Part shown: piece by piece, positions 22,467-40,324 of the stretch
How the letters are laid out: every line of letters starts with the position of its first letter
How positions within the stretch are numbered: the first letter of the stretch is position 1
NCBI RefSeq assembly: GCF_008831285.2
Contig: NC_045147.1
Coordinates: 19,658,581-19,722,580, forward strand
From: Nymphaea colorata
Taxonomy: Eukaryota > Streptophyta > Magnoliopsida > Nymphaeales > Nymphaeaceae
Length of the DNA stretch: 64,000 nucleotides
Direction of reading: 5' to 3'
Position numbers and translations under genes: made by a program
The notes under the pieces: generated by a model
Database searches by the model: none
Told to the model about the DNA's origin: nothing
The model's input: the letters and a program-made list of their open reading frames with translations, nothing else

Positions 22467-25308
22467 TTAGAGGTCGAGGCAGAGCGGGTAGTCCAATGGT
22501 ATGGCCTCCAACGAGTCGAGCTCTTCGACGCCGTCCTCAACCAGCAACACAGTAGCGAGTCCCCAAGTTATGTGGACGTCCAGATGACAGTGCATCAACC
22601 AAGCTCCTGAAAACCATATTACTCTTGTGAGCATAATCAATCCATCTTCTTCATTTGTAGATTTTCAGAGTGATGATGAAACAAGAAGAAACAACTCACC
22701 AGGATTATCGGCATGAAAGCGTATGACAGCCCAGCCATTGACGGGAACGGCGACTGTATTGCGGTAGGGCGGGTCGATTAAGTTGAACTTGGCAGTGTCC
22801 GTCGCCGGGTCGAAGTTTCCGAACCCCTCCGCCAGCACGTAGAAGGAGTATCCATGGATGTGCATGGGGTGGTTCTCTGCTGCAACTATGTTGGTGTCCT
22901 GGAATACGATCTGCACCACGGATCCGAACTTGATGGGCATCACCTTCGTCGCCCGAATCGGCTGCCAGAGGTCCCTGCTTATGTTCTGAGCAGTGTAATC
23001 AAACACGACGGGTGGTGTTGCTGGGAAATCCTTGGTGAAAACTCCTTCAATTCCCTTCACATGCGCCTCAAGGATGGACATTTTAGTTGGAAGAGTAAAA
23101 GACATGTTGTTCATGCTGGCCGCGAACCTGGTGTTGTTCGGACCACCACACTGAATGGTCGGAGGGCACTGAATCAGGCCGAGGCCGATGGTGAAGAAGA
23201 GATTCTGATCCACCAACAGGGGCACCTTCGCAGGGAAAGCTGGCGTGTTGAGGCTGCGGAGTTGCGCGGCGAAGGCGGTGGCCGTGAAGGTATCGTTGTA
23301 GGCGGGCAGGAGCGGCATGGCCGGAGGGGGAGCGAGGGGACCGAAGCAGCAGGGGATGCCTTCATACTGTAAGATGGCTGTGGTGGTAGTGTTATCAAAG
23401 GGGATGCCCTGAGCGCTAGCATAAGCCCGGGCGGCCATGTAATACCGTCCGGGAAGTTGATTTGCAGTGACGAGAACGTCCACGGTTTGGCCCGGCGCGA
23501 TCATGATGACGTTCGTCGGGAATGGCTTCGTGTACGCTGCGTCGACGGCGACGACGGTCATGGTGTGGAACGCGATGCTGAAGAAGAGCTCCCCGTTCAT
23601 GCCCCCGTTTATGACCCGGAAAAGGTTGGTCTCGCCAGGCGCAACAGGAAAGATGGTTGTATCTAATATTTGATCAATGATCGACGCATCAAAACAACAG
23701 AGAAAGAAATTAACTAATTGGGCACCTTATGATTACACCTCTATGAGAAGAATGAAATGAGTAAGATGTGCAGAAGGCTTGAAGAAAGGAATTCATCGAG
23801 CGATTTATACCTGCATTAGAGCAAGGATAGAGATCGCCTGGTTGGCCATTGATTGTGAAGGCATCCGAGACGCTGGGAGCAGCACCTGTCCTGTCTGCTT
23901 TCTTAGCAACGTCCATCGGGTTATCGGTCCACCATTCACCTGTAATTGATTCGTGAAAATTAATGGTGATAACTGATATATTCTTAGAAGTTAGAACTTC
24001 TAACATGGAGCATTTAACGCTACGAAGATAAGATGATGGTGATGCTGGTGGTGGATGTAAATGTAAGTTTACATATTATGAATGAAAATGTTATGATGAT
24101 GCCACACAAACCTAAAATGACGGGGAATTCTCTCTGTGGCGGTAGTAGGAAAGGGTAGGGTTTCCCAGCCTTTGGGCGGATGATGAATCCTCCGAACACC
24201 GTAGCTCTGAGCCAAGAACTGTGAGCATGCCACCACAAGGTCCCTTCTTCATTTGGGACGCTAAACCGATACGTGTATGTCCCTCCAGGTTTGATCGGAC
24301 ACTGCGTCACAAATTCTGGCCCGTCCGCCCACCCTGTTCTGAATTGGATGATCCCATGCCTGATGCACATAAAGATGCATCACATCCGGTAAAGTTGGAA
24401 AATATAAATCACCTCAGAAAGTCTATATATATACGGTTATAATAAAGTGGTAAAATAAGACTTACCAGTGAAGGGTGACGTCGTATTTGCACATATTAAT
24501 GGCAGTGATGACGAGTTGATCACCGGTCCTGACTTCTATCAAGGGGCCTGGGTACTGACCATTGACAGTGATGACGTCGGTTGTTTTGCACAGCCTCTTC
24601 ACTGGCGTTTCCTGCACCTGCTCATTCCCCACCGCCGGATAATCACGGAAGGTGGAGAGAGAAAGAGAGCAGTAGTTATTAGAACTTTGCTACCAATGTG
24701 CTTAAGGGACGTAGAGATTTTACTATTGAAATCAGATATCGTAAATATATTTGACATAATAAAAGTAATGTTCTAAACAATGGGAAAAATCATTAAGGAA
24801 TTTTGCCGATTTAATTTAAATATTTTGTTAAAGTATAGTATTTTTAGTTCTAAATGATATATTTTATTAATTATTTTACACTAACGAAAAGATAGCAAAT
24901 AAACAATGCAATCATAGTTTGTTCTGCTAATATTTTTTTTTATACAAGTTTGAACTCAAGTTTAAAACTTCTCGTGTTGTTCTTTTAATTTAACAAAAAA
25001 CTAACCGCAAAAATATATTTATAGGCTTTGATAAAATTCTTAATGACGTTAACGTTCGCATAAAGCATTTAGTGGAATTCATATATTAAGAAAATGCAGA
25101 ATAAATGATGTTTGGCCATAACCAATCTTATGCGAGAGTAAGAGAGAGGGCATACAACGAACTCATATTTGTGAACTTCTTCAGCAAGGACTTCAGAGTG
25201 ATGATGCACGAAGAAGAAGAAGAAGCATTGAAGCAGAAGCAGTAAAGAGAAACGGAAGCTCCTGCATCTCCTTCCGCTGCCAAGCATCATCGTCGCGGCC
25301 GACGCCAT
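22467..25308 (-). CDS. LAC: Laccase (secreted multicopper oxidase)
   Basis: Laccase oxidises phenolics such as monolignols or flavonoids in the cell wall, reducing oxygen to water at four copper ions. Coding exons on the minus strand: 25308-25156, 24617-24466, 24359-24112, 23939-23811, 23662-22700, 22606-22467. All junctions are GT-AG and in phase, giving 594 residues. A Leu/Phe-rich signal peptide occupies about residues 16-45. The mature start [14 protein letters not shown] and PGP motif are typical. Copper sites are HWHG (101-104), HAHSSW (146-151), HPMHIHG (492-498) and [12 protein letters not shown] (554-565). Leu565 occupies the type-1 copper axial position. Three cupredoxin domains are implied. 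Several NxT/NxS sites suggest glycosylation. The subfamily is uncertain: [14 protein letters not shown] is an unusual variant ahead of the first copper motif. Confidence 0.96.
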
Positions 25309-25386
25309 GTCTGAGGCTTCTGTCAGTGAGAAAGTGATGAATGGAAGCAGATGACGGTGAGTTGCCGCATGCAGCGTCCATCTGCA

Positions 25387-25394
25387 TTTTTATA
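25387..25394 (-). promoter_or_regulatory. Putative TATA box of the laccase gene
   Basis: TATAAAAA on the minus strand starts 86 bases before the ATG at 25308, which fits a transcription start around 25,360 and a 5'UTR of about 50 bases. Motif and spacing only. Confidence 0.5.
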
Positions 25395-25429
25395 TGCAGC
25401 ACGATAGTGGAGGTAAGAAACGGGGCCAT

Positions 25430-28400
25430 GGTGGTTGTTCTAGAGTTGGCGGATTAGGTTTTGATTATTAAGGACGGACGTATCTTTTTCCTGGTGGTGG
25501 ACCTCAAAGTTCCTCCCCCCTCCCTCTGGTTGGTTGACCCACCAAACCCCCTTCCCTAATTAAGATCTTCCTAACTATCCAACACATGCCTAGCTACAGT
25601 GACTTCTTTGCTTAGCAAGTACTGCAAGTTAAAATTTTTCAAACCTACACATCCCAATGATCTAAGCCATGACTGATCTCTTCCAGTCAACCTTCCTGCG
25701 CTTTTTTAGCTCTTTGAAAGCCTAGATCCAAGATCCAAAAATGGAATTCCAGACCTCCCGCCGACGTACCAGAATTTCAGTTTGCCGACCTTTGCTAATG
25801 CCACCAATTTCGAACGGAGAAAGGGTACGACGGCGATTGCTCTGCTCTTCGATGGGTTTGGTACAACGAAAGGATAGAGGATCTAATAATAAAAGTGAGT
25901 ACTGAGTACCTTCTCCATTTTTTCTATAGACACGCGGTGCAATTTTTTCTAGCTTGGTGCTATAAGGATTACGGAGGACATATTTTCTTTTAACCTCTTC
26001 GTCGAGAAGCATGGATTTTAGATTGCCATCATGCCTCAAGTCCTCAGACGATAGATCCTGAGTCGAAGATAAGCAGACTGTGACTTAGATTCATGGATTT
26101 CAAAGCTGCAAGTTTAACACATTCATAGTGTAGTTCTTGCATCTTCCAAAGCACATAAGAATCAAAGATCTAAAGTTCTAGGATTTCAGATTCAAAGATC
26201 TTAGATCACTTCAATCTAAAAGATGAGGTAATCAAACACATATAACTAATGTTGCGGCACATCTATAAGCCCACCTTTACCAACTGAGCTGAGTCGATAA
26301 CTATACATTTAGTCTCCAAACGGCAAAAAGAAACTCTTTCTAGATAAATATATCTGGCACAACTGTGCTTTCGAAAAAATATCGTGTCCTTGCAACAGAA
26401 ATATCCTGATTTGATTCAACACAGAATGCTTCTTCTCCAAGCCTGTCTTGAAAAACCTGTTGTCTTCAATAAAATTTTGTGGCATACTTGTCTACGACCG
26501 CCAAACAAGGGCCTACTTACATAACGTGAATCGTTAAACACTTTTAGACTTTTCTTTTTCTTTACAGGCAAGCTATGACTAACCAACTTGAAAGAAAGAC
26601 TAACGTTATATCTGAGTATATGGATTTCTTTTATAGCAAAATCTATAACTTTTCTTGGCAACATCGAGAAGTCTGAAAACAAGTTTCCCACAATGGTAAA
26701 CTTTCAAAAAGATGTTTGCAGTTGACACGTTTCAGAATGGTGGCCAGTGTTGATAAAACATAAAATTATATGATGATTAAAAGAAAAATGCTGATACTTA
26801 AATAAATATAATCTTTTATTCACTTTGAGGAGACAAATAGTTTTATGAATTGAAGAGGCTGCCGACTAGGCCATTGGCTGATTTACTGCTTCAGCTGAAT
26901 CGGTGGTTAATCAGCAAAAATTATTAGAAATTTACTTAAAAAAAAACTTAATTACAATAAAATGTCAAAACCTGAATAAACCATTGATTGCAAGCACACA
27001 TTTTGCCAGTAAAGAGACCGACGTTTGCTTGGAGCTAAATAGGCCGGCTTCTCTTCGACAAAGAAGTGTACCAGATGCCTTGTGGATGTTTATCTATGTA
27101 TTGTTTTCCTTATTGAGAAAGTTAGTTTGTCCTACTAATTTTGCTTCACTGAATTCATATTATAAGTTTACTTGTGCAGTTCAAACTTCAAAATAATGTT
27201 TTATACAAGCACACTTCTTTCTCTTTGTTTTCAAACAACCATCTATATGTTTGAGATATACGGCCTTGGTATTTAGACGACTGAGTTGGAGTCATCATTT
27301 TATATATATATAATATATATATATATATAATGAGAGGCTTACTTTTTTGTTATCAGATAAGCATTTTCAAAAACTTTGTTCTTATAAATAATAGTACATT
27401 AACTCGATAAAAACATATGTATACTTTCGTTTGATGCAGGTTAGGGTTATAGGCAGTGCCAGCCAGTTTAACCAATAGTGGCCTGAGTTTTGACATGAAA
27501 TCTGATTAGTCACTTAAAAAAACAGGTACTTACTGACTAGTGGAATCTTCTTCTTTATGAATTACGATTACTATATTACTGAATTCAAATCCATTTTACC
27601 AAATCAAACTAAGGAATCTGAGATCAGATCGATGATTAAAAATGTCTGATCTATTTACGTCGCCATACAGGTCCAGCTGGTGCGCAAATCTCTAATGTAA
27701 ACTTTTTCACTATGCATTCTTCTTTATCGTCGTGCTGCCGTCTGAAAACTATGATAGTTTCCTATTGAAAAATGCAATTCCCTTCTTGTTCGCATTGGTC
27801 TTCTTGTAAGAATGACATACCTTCATCTGCTATAATGTATCATTTGATCTTCTGCGGAAAATTGAAGTCCTTAGAGTTGTTCAGCTCCTTACTGGTATTA
27901 ATAATAGCTTATTAATTATCAAAGAAAAGAGATCATGTTTCAAATTCCAACTGCATGTCCTGAAAATTTTCAATTCCTTGTGAGCACTTCAATTTCACTA
28001 GAAAATTCAGTTACAACAAATAAAATGGAGAAACCACATGAAACCAAAGAATTTTGGCACCAACTTGTTAGGTTTGGATTCGTTCCATTTAACAAAAGAT
28101 CTTGATAGGTCACCTACAAAAGCCATTTCGAAATCTCCTTTGTGGTCAGTCGCACCACTAGAGATAGATAAATGCATCTGCAGCCAAAGCTATCGCAGAC
28201 TTTCCATCTCGAAATGTCTATTTCTTAAACGACGATTCCTTTCGTTCATTTAGAAAAAGGGAAAGAAGAGGTCAAAGTTCTGGACATCAGTAGAAACAAG
28301 GAGGAAGGAAATGCATTTCCCTTCTAGACTTGAACTCCTACTCGTAGCAACTTGGAGGATGACGTTGAAAACAAAACTATATGCTTTGAGGTGTGAGCTG

Positions 28401-30320
28401 ACGCCAGAAGCTAACATCACATGGCTTTTATAAAAGCCATTTTTCCAGAGGTAGGTGTTGAAAAAGCAAAATATTGAACTCTCTCCTAAGGCAGTGGTAC
28501 TATATAAAACCTGTGGTTTATAAACAAAGATGAAAATGAAATTGTGGTAGCAAAATGATGACTATAAAAAGACAGTTTCCCTAACATGTACAGTCTTGGT
28601 AATTGCATGATTCTCATTCGCAGAGAACAGAAAACTGGTGAGATGTATTTTTATATCCTCTCCTGTTGGAATTAGGTCTAATAAGACTAATGATATTCAA
28701 GTTCAAGTTGCTAGCAATCAAATTAAAAGGGTGAGAAGAATTAAAAAATGAATAACAACACGAAACAAAGGACTAATGAATCTCAATCTCTCAAAGCACA
28801 CATTGAATAATGAAAACTTGCAAATTTAGAGAAAGTCGTTCCGCGGTCGTGGGGAGCTCGTGCCGTTTAATACCATGAGCTCGGTTTTGAAGTAATTTAT
28901 TTTCACTTTATTGGCAAATTCTCTCTTTTTCGTATTTTATCTTGCTTCCTCTAGTGCTCTTTGCATTTATTTTAATTATATATGTAATATAAAATTTGTT
29001 AACTCTTATTTTATGTTTTAGTTAATTTCACTCTTTATAACATATCTGTTCCTTTTGTACATTATTTTTACACATATAAGCTGTTCTAATATAGGACTGT
29101 TTCATGTTTCCAACAAGGAAGGAGAAGCCAACGCTTTCCTTCCCTAGCTTTACTCAAATTTTGAGTGTGTGTCGAGCAAGGAGTTGATGCTCACGATAAT
29201 CAAACCATAGACTGGTCTTTTATCAAGCACTAGTCTGACCAGTTACGCTAAATTAAATCTCAACTTGAGTTCAGTTTCCTTGAGATAGTGTTTGCAAGTC
29301 CCCTTTCTGTTTCGTAGACGTGGATTGTATCCCTCGAAACAAGTTTTCCTGAACGATAAAAATTATGAGACTTGGAATTTAAGTAGTGTTTTGATTTGTT
29401 TTCTAAAATGATGGGGAGTAAAAGTAATTTTGTTAAAGGTTTCCAGACATTTTGAAAATATATGTAAAATATTGGAGCAGAAATGAAATTTTCAAGTAAC
29501 GCGAATAGAACCTGTTGATGTTTTTCTTTATTTACCTATTTTAGCTGTCAATTTCTCTCCCCTTTCGACTCTTCTGAGAGAATCACTTGGGGAGCGTTTG
29601 AATACATGAAACTAAATAGCCGGGTATTTAGTACCAGGTACTTTTATTGTGGAAGCTTTGTTCCATCTTTCGTATGTACCATTTATGTTTGATGTCTTGA
29701 AACTAGTTCTGAATACTTTAGCTTCCTCTTATTTATGCATAGAACTAAAGTACCAAGTTAACATAACAAGTTGTATTTGCAACACAATTCATAACAAACC
29801 CTGCCTACTTACAACAATTCATATAGACAAGAATTAGATACATATTTTCCACAAATTTGTGGATTTGCAAAACTACATGGCTTCTTATAAACTAATCCTC
29901 TTTGCCTTCATCAGTTCGGAACAGAGAAATTTATCTCTCCCTCTTGAATCTTCCGGGGCTTTGACTGATGCCAAATTCCTTTCATGCGATTGACGAGGGC
30001 AGTTTCCCTCCCATCCAATTCTTCTGTGATGCATCACAACCTTTGATTGGCAATCTAGACTTCAGTTCTGGGTGCCTGCGAAGGAGACAACTCTCAAAAT
30101 AGAGAACCTGTTATGTGAGAACAAAAAAATGCATGACAGAAACATGTAAACAGAAGAAACGAAAAAACTGAGTGATTTACATTGATTTTGCCAAAGGGAA
30201 TTGATAGTTTTAGCTTTTGCACCTTCAAACCTGCAGTGCACTGACGCATCAATTTCACGAAAAGGGAGTTGTTGATTTAGCTTATATATCCCCAACGTTA
30301 TTTTCTGTCAGAAAGCACAG
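25430..30320. other. Intergenic region, no gene recognised
   Basis: About 4.9 kb of AT-rich sequence. ORFs of up to 105 codons exist (25722-26039 and 26416-26691 on the minus strand), but none shows a domain or splice pattern I recognise. A short TA microsatellite sits at 27299-27330. No long terminal repeats or tRNA-like sequence was seen. Confidence 0.5.
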
Positions 30321-30429
30321 AAACTGGTGACAGTTACAGTCCGGCGTTGCGCCTCCCAGATTCCGGCCACCGTGGCCTCTGCTGTTCCAGGGAGTGAAGC
30401 TTTGGGTGTTTATGATAAGTGGCAGAGAC

Positions 30430-30620
30430 AGGGACAATCGAGATAGGGAAAGAGGGGCGGGCGAGAAGGGACAATGGAGCTAAGGAAAGGGCCGGGTGAG
30501 AAACCGGGGATGGGGATGGGGATGGAGAGGAGAGGGGAAGGGGAAGAGCAGAGGGGCGAAGGGCAAGAGAGACTGGGACTGGGAAGGCTTGTGGGCAACA
30601 GAAAAGGGAAGGGTGGCCGA
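30430..30620 (+). promoter_or_regulatory. Purine-rich, G-run tract upstream of RPN11
   Basis: A strongly purine-biased segment about 210-400 bases before the RPN11 ATG. It contains three GGGG runs spaced by AT (30506-30521), with further G-runs after them, a pattern able to form a G-quadruplex on the coding strand. Its opposite-strand ORFs (30334-30633, 30410-30754) are Pro/Ser-rich by-products of this composition and are not annotated as genes. A regulatory role is inference. Confidence 0.35.
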
Positions 30621-30831
30621 TGCACCTGTCCAAATCTGAAGTCCGGATCTATTAATATTGGTCGAATCGGGTTCACGCCCAGTGTCGAGCCCCGACCCGC
30701 TCGCGTCCTCCCCCTATAAGGTCGGCGTGATTCGTTTCGTGCGCTAGTGATCAATCAGAAGATCGACTCCTGCGAGCGAACAACGAAAAGAGAGAAAGAG
30801 GAGGGAGGAACGCGCGAGGTGGAAACCCGAG

Positions 30832-34565
<3,734 letters not shown>

Positions 34566-35594
34566 TTGCAGAAGGTTAAGTTCATCGACGTTTGCACCTG
34601 AGACTCATAATTCCATAGAAGCTTTTCTATAATTTATATTCATTTTATAAGTCACACATAGATCCAAGTTTCCAACTCTTGTGCACCAAACAGGGCATCT
34701 CTGGCTTAGGTTTCGATGCGTGAGTAACATGGTGGTTTTCCCTGTATGCTATCAACCGAAGGGTTTTCGGTACAATTTTATATCAGATCTTTTTGTTCCT
34801 TGAATTGCTTGCCGCCCTGGCGTTAAGCTTAGGGTCGAAGAAGTTTCCAAATTTGCCCGAGTTAGGCAAGGAAAGCATGGAGAACGCTCAATATAATCTA
34901 AAGTGCTGGAGGTCAGATGGTCAAGAAATCAGTGTTGAAGAATCATGCCCGCGTAAGCTAGTTTTTATGTTCCTCGTAGCTCTTGCAGATGTTCATCAAA
35001 ACCCTTAAGAACAGGCAAACTAATACTTATCATGTTGCATTAAAAGGACTTGCGAGAGAAGATAATTGTAAAAATCGTCATGTTCTCTTTATGAGGACCC
35101 ATCAAGGTGCAATGAAAAATTTACATAATCGTCGAATCACGGTTGATAGATCTCCAGAGGAGGAACTCTTCCACAGGGCGCTGTCACGAAATGACAGTTT
35201 TCAATAAGGCCCACACCAAGGCATTTTACAAAATACATCGACGCATTTGTCCAAAAGGATTCTAGTAGAAAACGATCAATTGTTAGCAGTTGGGATATCC
35301 ACAGTCAACAGGCAATGTCATTATATGATATCCCACACGATACAACATAAATGATTCACTTTCTTTTATGTTGCGTTTTTCAAATGTAACGGGTTATTGC
35401 TTGATAATAACCTCAAAAGTGAGAGATTACCACAACACAGCAGTCTACGGCAACAGGAAAAAGAAGCGAGGCCACAGGCAAAAATTGCAATGAAATTGCG
35501 AAAAACATTTGAAAGGGCATACGAGTTCGTAGCTCATTAAGCAGAAAAATTTTATCCACATTGTGCTGTGGACCTGTTATTAACGCCAACCAAG
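34566..35594. other. 3' intergenic region between RPN11 and SAM50
   Basis: About 1 kb between two convergent stop codons. It contains both 3'UTRs, without an obvious AATAAA on either strand at the expected distance. The ORFs at 34793-35008 and 34983-35207 show no domain and are regarded as chance. Confidence 0.5.
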
Positions 35595-38500
35595 CTAGGC
35601 TGAAGCAGAAAAATTGAACTGTATGCCTGTCTTCCCACTGTCATATTCCAACTGCCTTAATATGTAACAGTAGTTTATCTGAAAGATTCACGAAAACAAT
35701 ACTGTTAAACTCCAAACGCAGGAACAAAGGTTATGGCTAAAGAAAGCTGAGGGAAACTAGGTTGCACGAGATGAAAATGAAATCAAAGTGAAGTAACAAA
35801 CCTCCACACGAAACAACTTGGTTGGAACAATGATGCCACCCCCAACTGAGCTTCGGAATGACTCACCAAATTTCCTAAGTGAAAAATTCCGAAACTCATT
35901 CTCAGTTAACTTGGCTAGGTTCCCAGCAGAGGCAAAGAGGTGGCCATGAATTCCTGAATTTCTTAACAGCTTAAGAGGTAAATCAAAAGATAAATCAGCA
36001 AATGCAGTGACTGCCAGGTCTCCTCCCAGGACATCCCTACCAGGGCAGGCATCAGACTCTTCCTTGTTGGATGGATCAATGGATACCCTTCTCACATCAG
36101 TTGGGCCTAAACCCCGACTCTTAAACCCCAACAATGAAGTTGGTCCGTTAAGTGTACATACAGGAGAAGAATGCCCACCAATGAAAAATCTTTGTGGCAA
36201 AGGAGAAGGTAAATTTGCAAATCCTTTTCCCCATGGCAAGACAACACCACCAGAAATTCCTAGATTGACAGCCGCATTAAAGAATCCCAAAGGAAAAGCA
36301 TAACGAAGATCAAACTCCTGTTCATGAAAGGAAGTAATGACAGGACAAAGAAAGACTTCAGTACTTCTTTACTTCTTTCACCAACAATGAATAAACAATA
36401 TATATAAAAGTTAACTTGTTATGTATATTAGAAAAAGGAAGAAAAAGAACAAACAAAACCATATGGATAACATGTAGGATGCACACCATTAACCTTCTAC
36501 AACTGATAACCAATTATAAAAAATAATCTACTTTTACTTAAAGAAATCACAGTAAGCAAACAAAATCTTGAAGGTGGATGATACATATTTGTATGAGTTG
36601 CATGAAGAAGTATGCATCTGCATCTTAAACTACTAACACACAGATTTCTTCTGTGACAACTGACAACCAAAACTAGGGGCACCCCAGTGGAATCCAAAAA
36701 AAGGAAAAACAAACACTCAGTCAAAGATTGAGTTAACCCCCACTCCTGTGTACCCGCAGTCCTTTTTATCCTTTTTCTCATTTTGCAATAACAAACAACC
36801 ACTTATTCAGACGGTGCATCTTGCACTGAAGAATATCGTGTTGACTTGGATATGTTCTTTACTGTCTAAAATTATGCAGTTACTCCCTCTGCGTGTCCTT
36901 AGTTCAGCTTTACAGGAAAAGGAGGCACATCCCTTTTTCTCGATGAACTACTGCTGGGGGCCAAGGCCCCGTACCCATTTTATTAGGAAAAACAATGTAC
37001 AAGCTAGGTATAGAGTATAGACTATACAAGCTGTGTAAGAAAAAATAGAGAAAGTCAAGATGGGAGTCATGCACCAACGTGCAGACCCCTTACAAGATCC
37101 CACTCAGCAACCTGAGAACACCGATCTCCAACTTCCCAGGCACATTTCAGGCATCAAACTTGCAACATGCTGCAGCTTGAAATATTCATGCCATTTCTCC
37201 GATGGTTGATGTTTCTTCAAAATGCAGACCTCCAATGCAGTGCAATATAATATATTGAAGCATTTAGTATCGTGCTAATGAATTTACTGACTGCTTTGAG
37301 GGATGTTTCCTATATTTTTAAGAGTACAAGGAATGATTCAAAATCAGTATTTTGGGACATCATGTTGGATCAGTATTTTGGAGAATAAAAATAATTCAAC
37401 CATGTTTCATAGTTAAAATTTAACAAAGCAAATTCAGTTGACTACTTCATGAGACATCACGATGCATCAACATTTTGGAGAATAAAGAATAACCTATCCT
37501 TGTTGCCTAGTTAAAGATCTAATAAACCAAATTCATTTTGACTTCCTCAACTAAATTCAAAATCAACTACCATGTGCACATTTTTGAGAGGGGCACTAGA
37601 GTTCAGCAATGCATGGAAAATGAACTAAAATGATACGTGAGGCAAAAGCAAAAGTTTGGTATGCAGCGTATGCTGGGGAACCATAGCATTCTTTATTCTG
37701 AAGCTGACAGATCAGTCATCAGCTTTCTGGTACTTGGCTCTTCTACATCAAAACCATGTTCAGTGCCTACGAGCAGTTCATTAACCTAAAAAGCAAGAAT
37801 CCAATTGGCAAAATTTATAGTGATTTTGGATGGGTTTGATCTAGTCAGCATGCTTTGGGCCTCAAATATAACCTATAGGGACTTTCTAGTGTGATAGTAA
37901 GACTGGGCAAAAACTCTAGGATTGTCACCAAACATGTCTTATTGAGTGTTTGAAGAAAAGTTTACTGAGATTGACCAAAGTCCATATGACAGAGACAGAG
38001 CGCCTCTGGCTTGGAAGACTGCTTTGTAGAACAGGCAAAGGACAAATTGGTTTGACATGAGACTGAATGAAGCCCTCCCATGCGCATGCATGAGGTAGTA
38101 TCATTCTCAACAAGTGCAAACACCACAAAAGTAAAATTTGTGGAAACCAAGATTCAATGCTATAGCAGCAGCTTCAATGGATTCACAGATTTATACGTTG
38201 TATGCCTCAGAAAAGGAGGTGAGTATTAATCGATGCTGTGGAAAAAACAACTATGAATTTTCACAGCTTCCATCCGAACATTGTTCATCAGTTACAGTTA
38301 CCAAAATGTAATATTGTATCAAATAATTGGTCAGCACATGCAGCTACACATTTATGGTTTGCACTTCTTTGTCTGATACAATTATTTAACCTAAATGATA
38401 AACATGAAAGTACTGTAGTTGAAAAGTTAATAGCAGCAATGGAGGTACAAGGAATGTAAATATGCAGGTGCAGCTAGAAGTTCAAATACAATTCCAGAAA

Positions 38501-40276
38501 AATGAATAAAGAAAGACACTAAGACACATTAAATATTGCAATTTTCATGTAAACGATAAATAAGACAATATATTGGACCTGTCTCACAAACCGCAGGGAC
38601 CTACTATCTGGGTCAAGGCCACCAATATGAGAAGCTGACATGAAAGCGTAGCCACGTTTTGGCCTCAGTTGTGAGTCCCGCTTGTCAATTTTGTAGACAT
38701 ACTTCACTGAAGAGAGCAAACTATGACCTAGTTGTCTCCTTATTGATTTTGAAGATGCATGAGATGGATCTGCCAGTACGCGCCATGTAAGGTTATATGA
38801 TAAATCATGATGTCTGGTTGAAATCAATCCAAGAGAAAAACCCAAAAGTTGCTCTTTGTAAGATGAGAATTTCAACCAATCCTGTGAAAGCAAGGAAAAT
38901 CTGGCTCTTAGGGGGGTGGATAATCTCCCAAATCTTGGCAATGATAATCCAGCACTAAGTTCTGCAGTTTGATCCCATCCATAGGAACCAGAGCCATCCC
39001 AGATATCTCCATATCCAAGTAAGTTTTTCAACTTCAAGCAACCTTCAACAGACCAAGATCGAGCCTGCAAATGCATTACATATCGCAGTAAAAAACTGTT
39101 TGAAATGAAGTCAAATAGATGCAGACCATGTTACATAGTTTAGGAATCCAACATACTTAAAACGACATAATATGTATGCAGTGAGCACGTCATGTTTGCT
39201 CTGATGTTAACTTCACGAATTATAGAAGGAACTCATTATAATTTACTCGAAAGCAAAGCAAGGCGTGTAAAGTCAATAAGAATATACAAGCAGCCAAATT
39301 CAGGCCGCAACTTATTCAGGTCCGATTAACAACTGAAGCAACTGAAAGTGATTAACAGTCATGATCTTCGGACTATAGAACGTTGTCTTCTCCTCTACGA
39401 CGAAAACCTACTAATGGGCGAAAAAGCCCATGAATTACAGAGAAAGTCATATGCAAGAAGAATTTTCATCAGTCTTTAACAAGTAGATGCATAGACATAC
39501 ACGGTCCCATGGCCCATCCTCACTAGGAAACCGACCAACGATTCTTGCCTTAGCAAAAGGGCGACAAGATTAAAGCACATAACATTCTTCCAAAGTTCTA
39601 GTTCGAACATTAAAAATTGTATTGATTTCACACATGAATACTCTTCAATAACACAAACTAACAACGTCAGCCACCTTCAAGGCTTTACCCACCAACAATT
39701 CGCACCAAGAAAGAGCAAAACACCGCGAAAAAAATCACTATCCACTAATGAAAAATCGGGTCCTACCTCCGGCTTCGAGAAGATACCCAGGTCTCCCCCA
39801 AGCGGGTTCTTGGCTTCCTGAACCTGGACGACGACGTTGGCAGTGCCGGGAAGCCCGGGCGGTCCGTCGTCGAGGGTGATCGACACTGAATCGAATATCT
39901 CCAAGCTGTGCAGCCTCGCATTAGCGATTGTTGCCGCCCGAAGCAGTTCCTGCATGGTGCTGGCCTTCCTCAGCCGCTCCAGCTCCGCTGCGATTACAGA
40001 CTCCTTGGTCTTGGAGTTCCCCTTGATCAGGATATCATGGACACGTATGCTAACCTTCTCGGCCGACAACCTCCTGAACATCCTCTCCAATTTGGCCCTA
40101 TATCTCTCCATTCCTGAACCTGGATCGGCTTCTTCTTCTTCTTCTTCCTCGCCTTCGTTGTCTTCCTCCTCTTCGTCCTCGTCGCCATTGTCTTCTACTT
40201 CTCCTTCTTCTTCGATCTGGGAAGGGAAGGAGGGTTGGTTTTTGGAGGTGGGTGCTTCTTCTTTGGGGAAGCCCAT
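35595..40276 (-). CDS. SAM50: SAM50-like outer-membrane beta-barrel assembly protein
   Basis: SAM50 is the core of the sorting and assembly machinery in the mitochondrial outer membrane and belongs to the Omp85/BamA family. Coding exons on the minus strand: 40276-39767, 39064-38579, 36317-35802, 35678-35595. All are GT-AG and in phase, giving 531 residues. Residues about 21-50 form an acidic Glu/Asp run encoded by GAA/GAG triplets. One POTRA-like domain follows (near 75-158, with VHDILIKGNSKTKESVI and VVVQVQEAKNP). The rest is the surface-antigen (D15) barrel, including QDWLKFSSYKEQ, SIRRQLGHSL, PKRGYAFMSASHIGGLDPDS and GFKSRGLGP, the RGF-type loop motif. The C-terminus IQFNFSASA fits a last strand. 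I chose the ATG at 40276; the in-frame ATG at 40324 would add 16 residues. Intron 2 is 2.3 kb. Confidence 0.94.
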
Positions 40277-40324
40277 GAGGGAGAAATGAATACCAGAGAA
40301 AGAGGAGACGAGACCGGAAGGCAA

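Noticed and set aside
22854-23372. 172-codon plus-strand ORF opposite the laccase
   Set aside because: It lies entirely over laccase exon 5 on the other strand, a typical GC-rich shadow frame.
25722-26039. 105-codon minus-strand ORF
   Set aside because: Its sequence resembles no family I know, and no neighbouring exons extend it. It may be a fragment of an old element but cannot be supported.
30334-30754. Minus-strand Pro/Ser-rich ORFs of 99 and 114 codons upstream of RPN11
   Set aside because: They are the complement of a purine-rich promoter tract, with repetitive composition and no domain or splice support.
34793-35207. Two overlapping ORFs downstream of RPN11
   Set aside because: Short, different frames, no domains; they sit in the 3' region between convergent genes.
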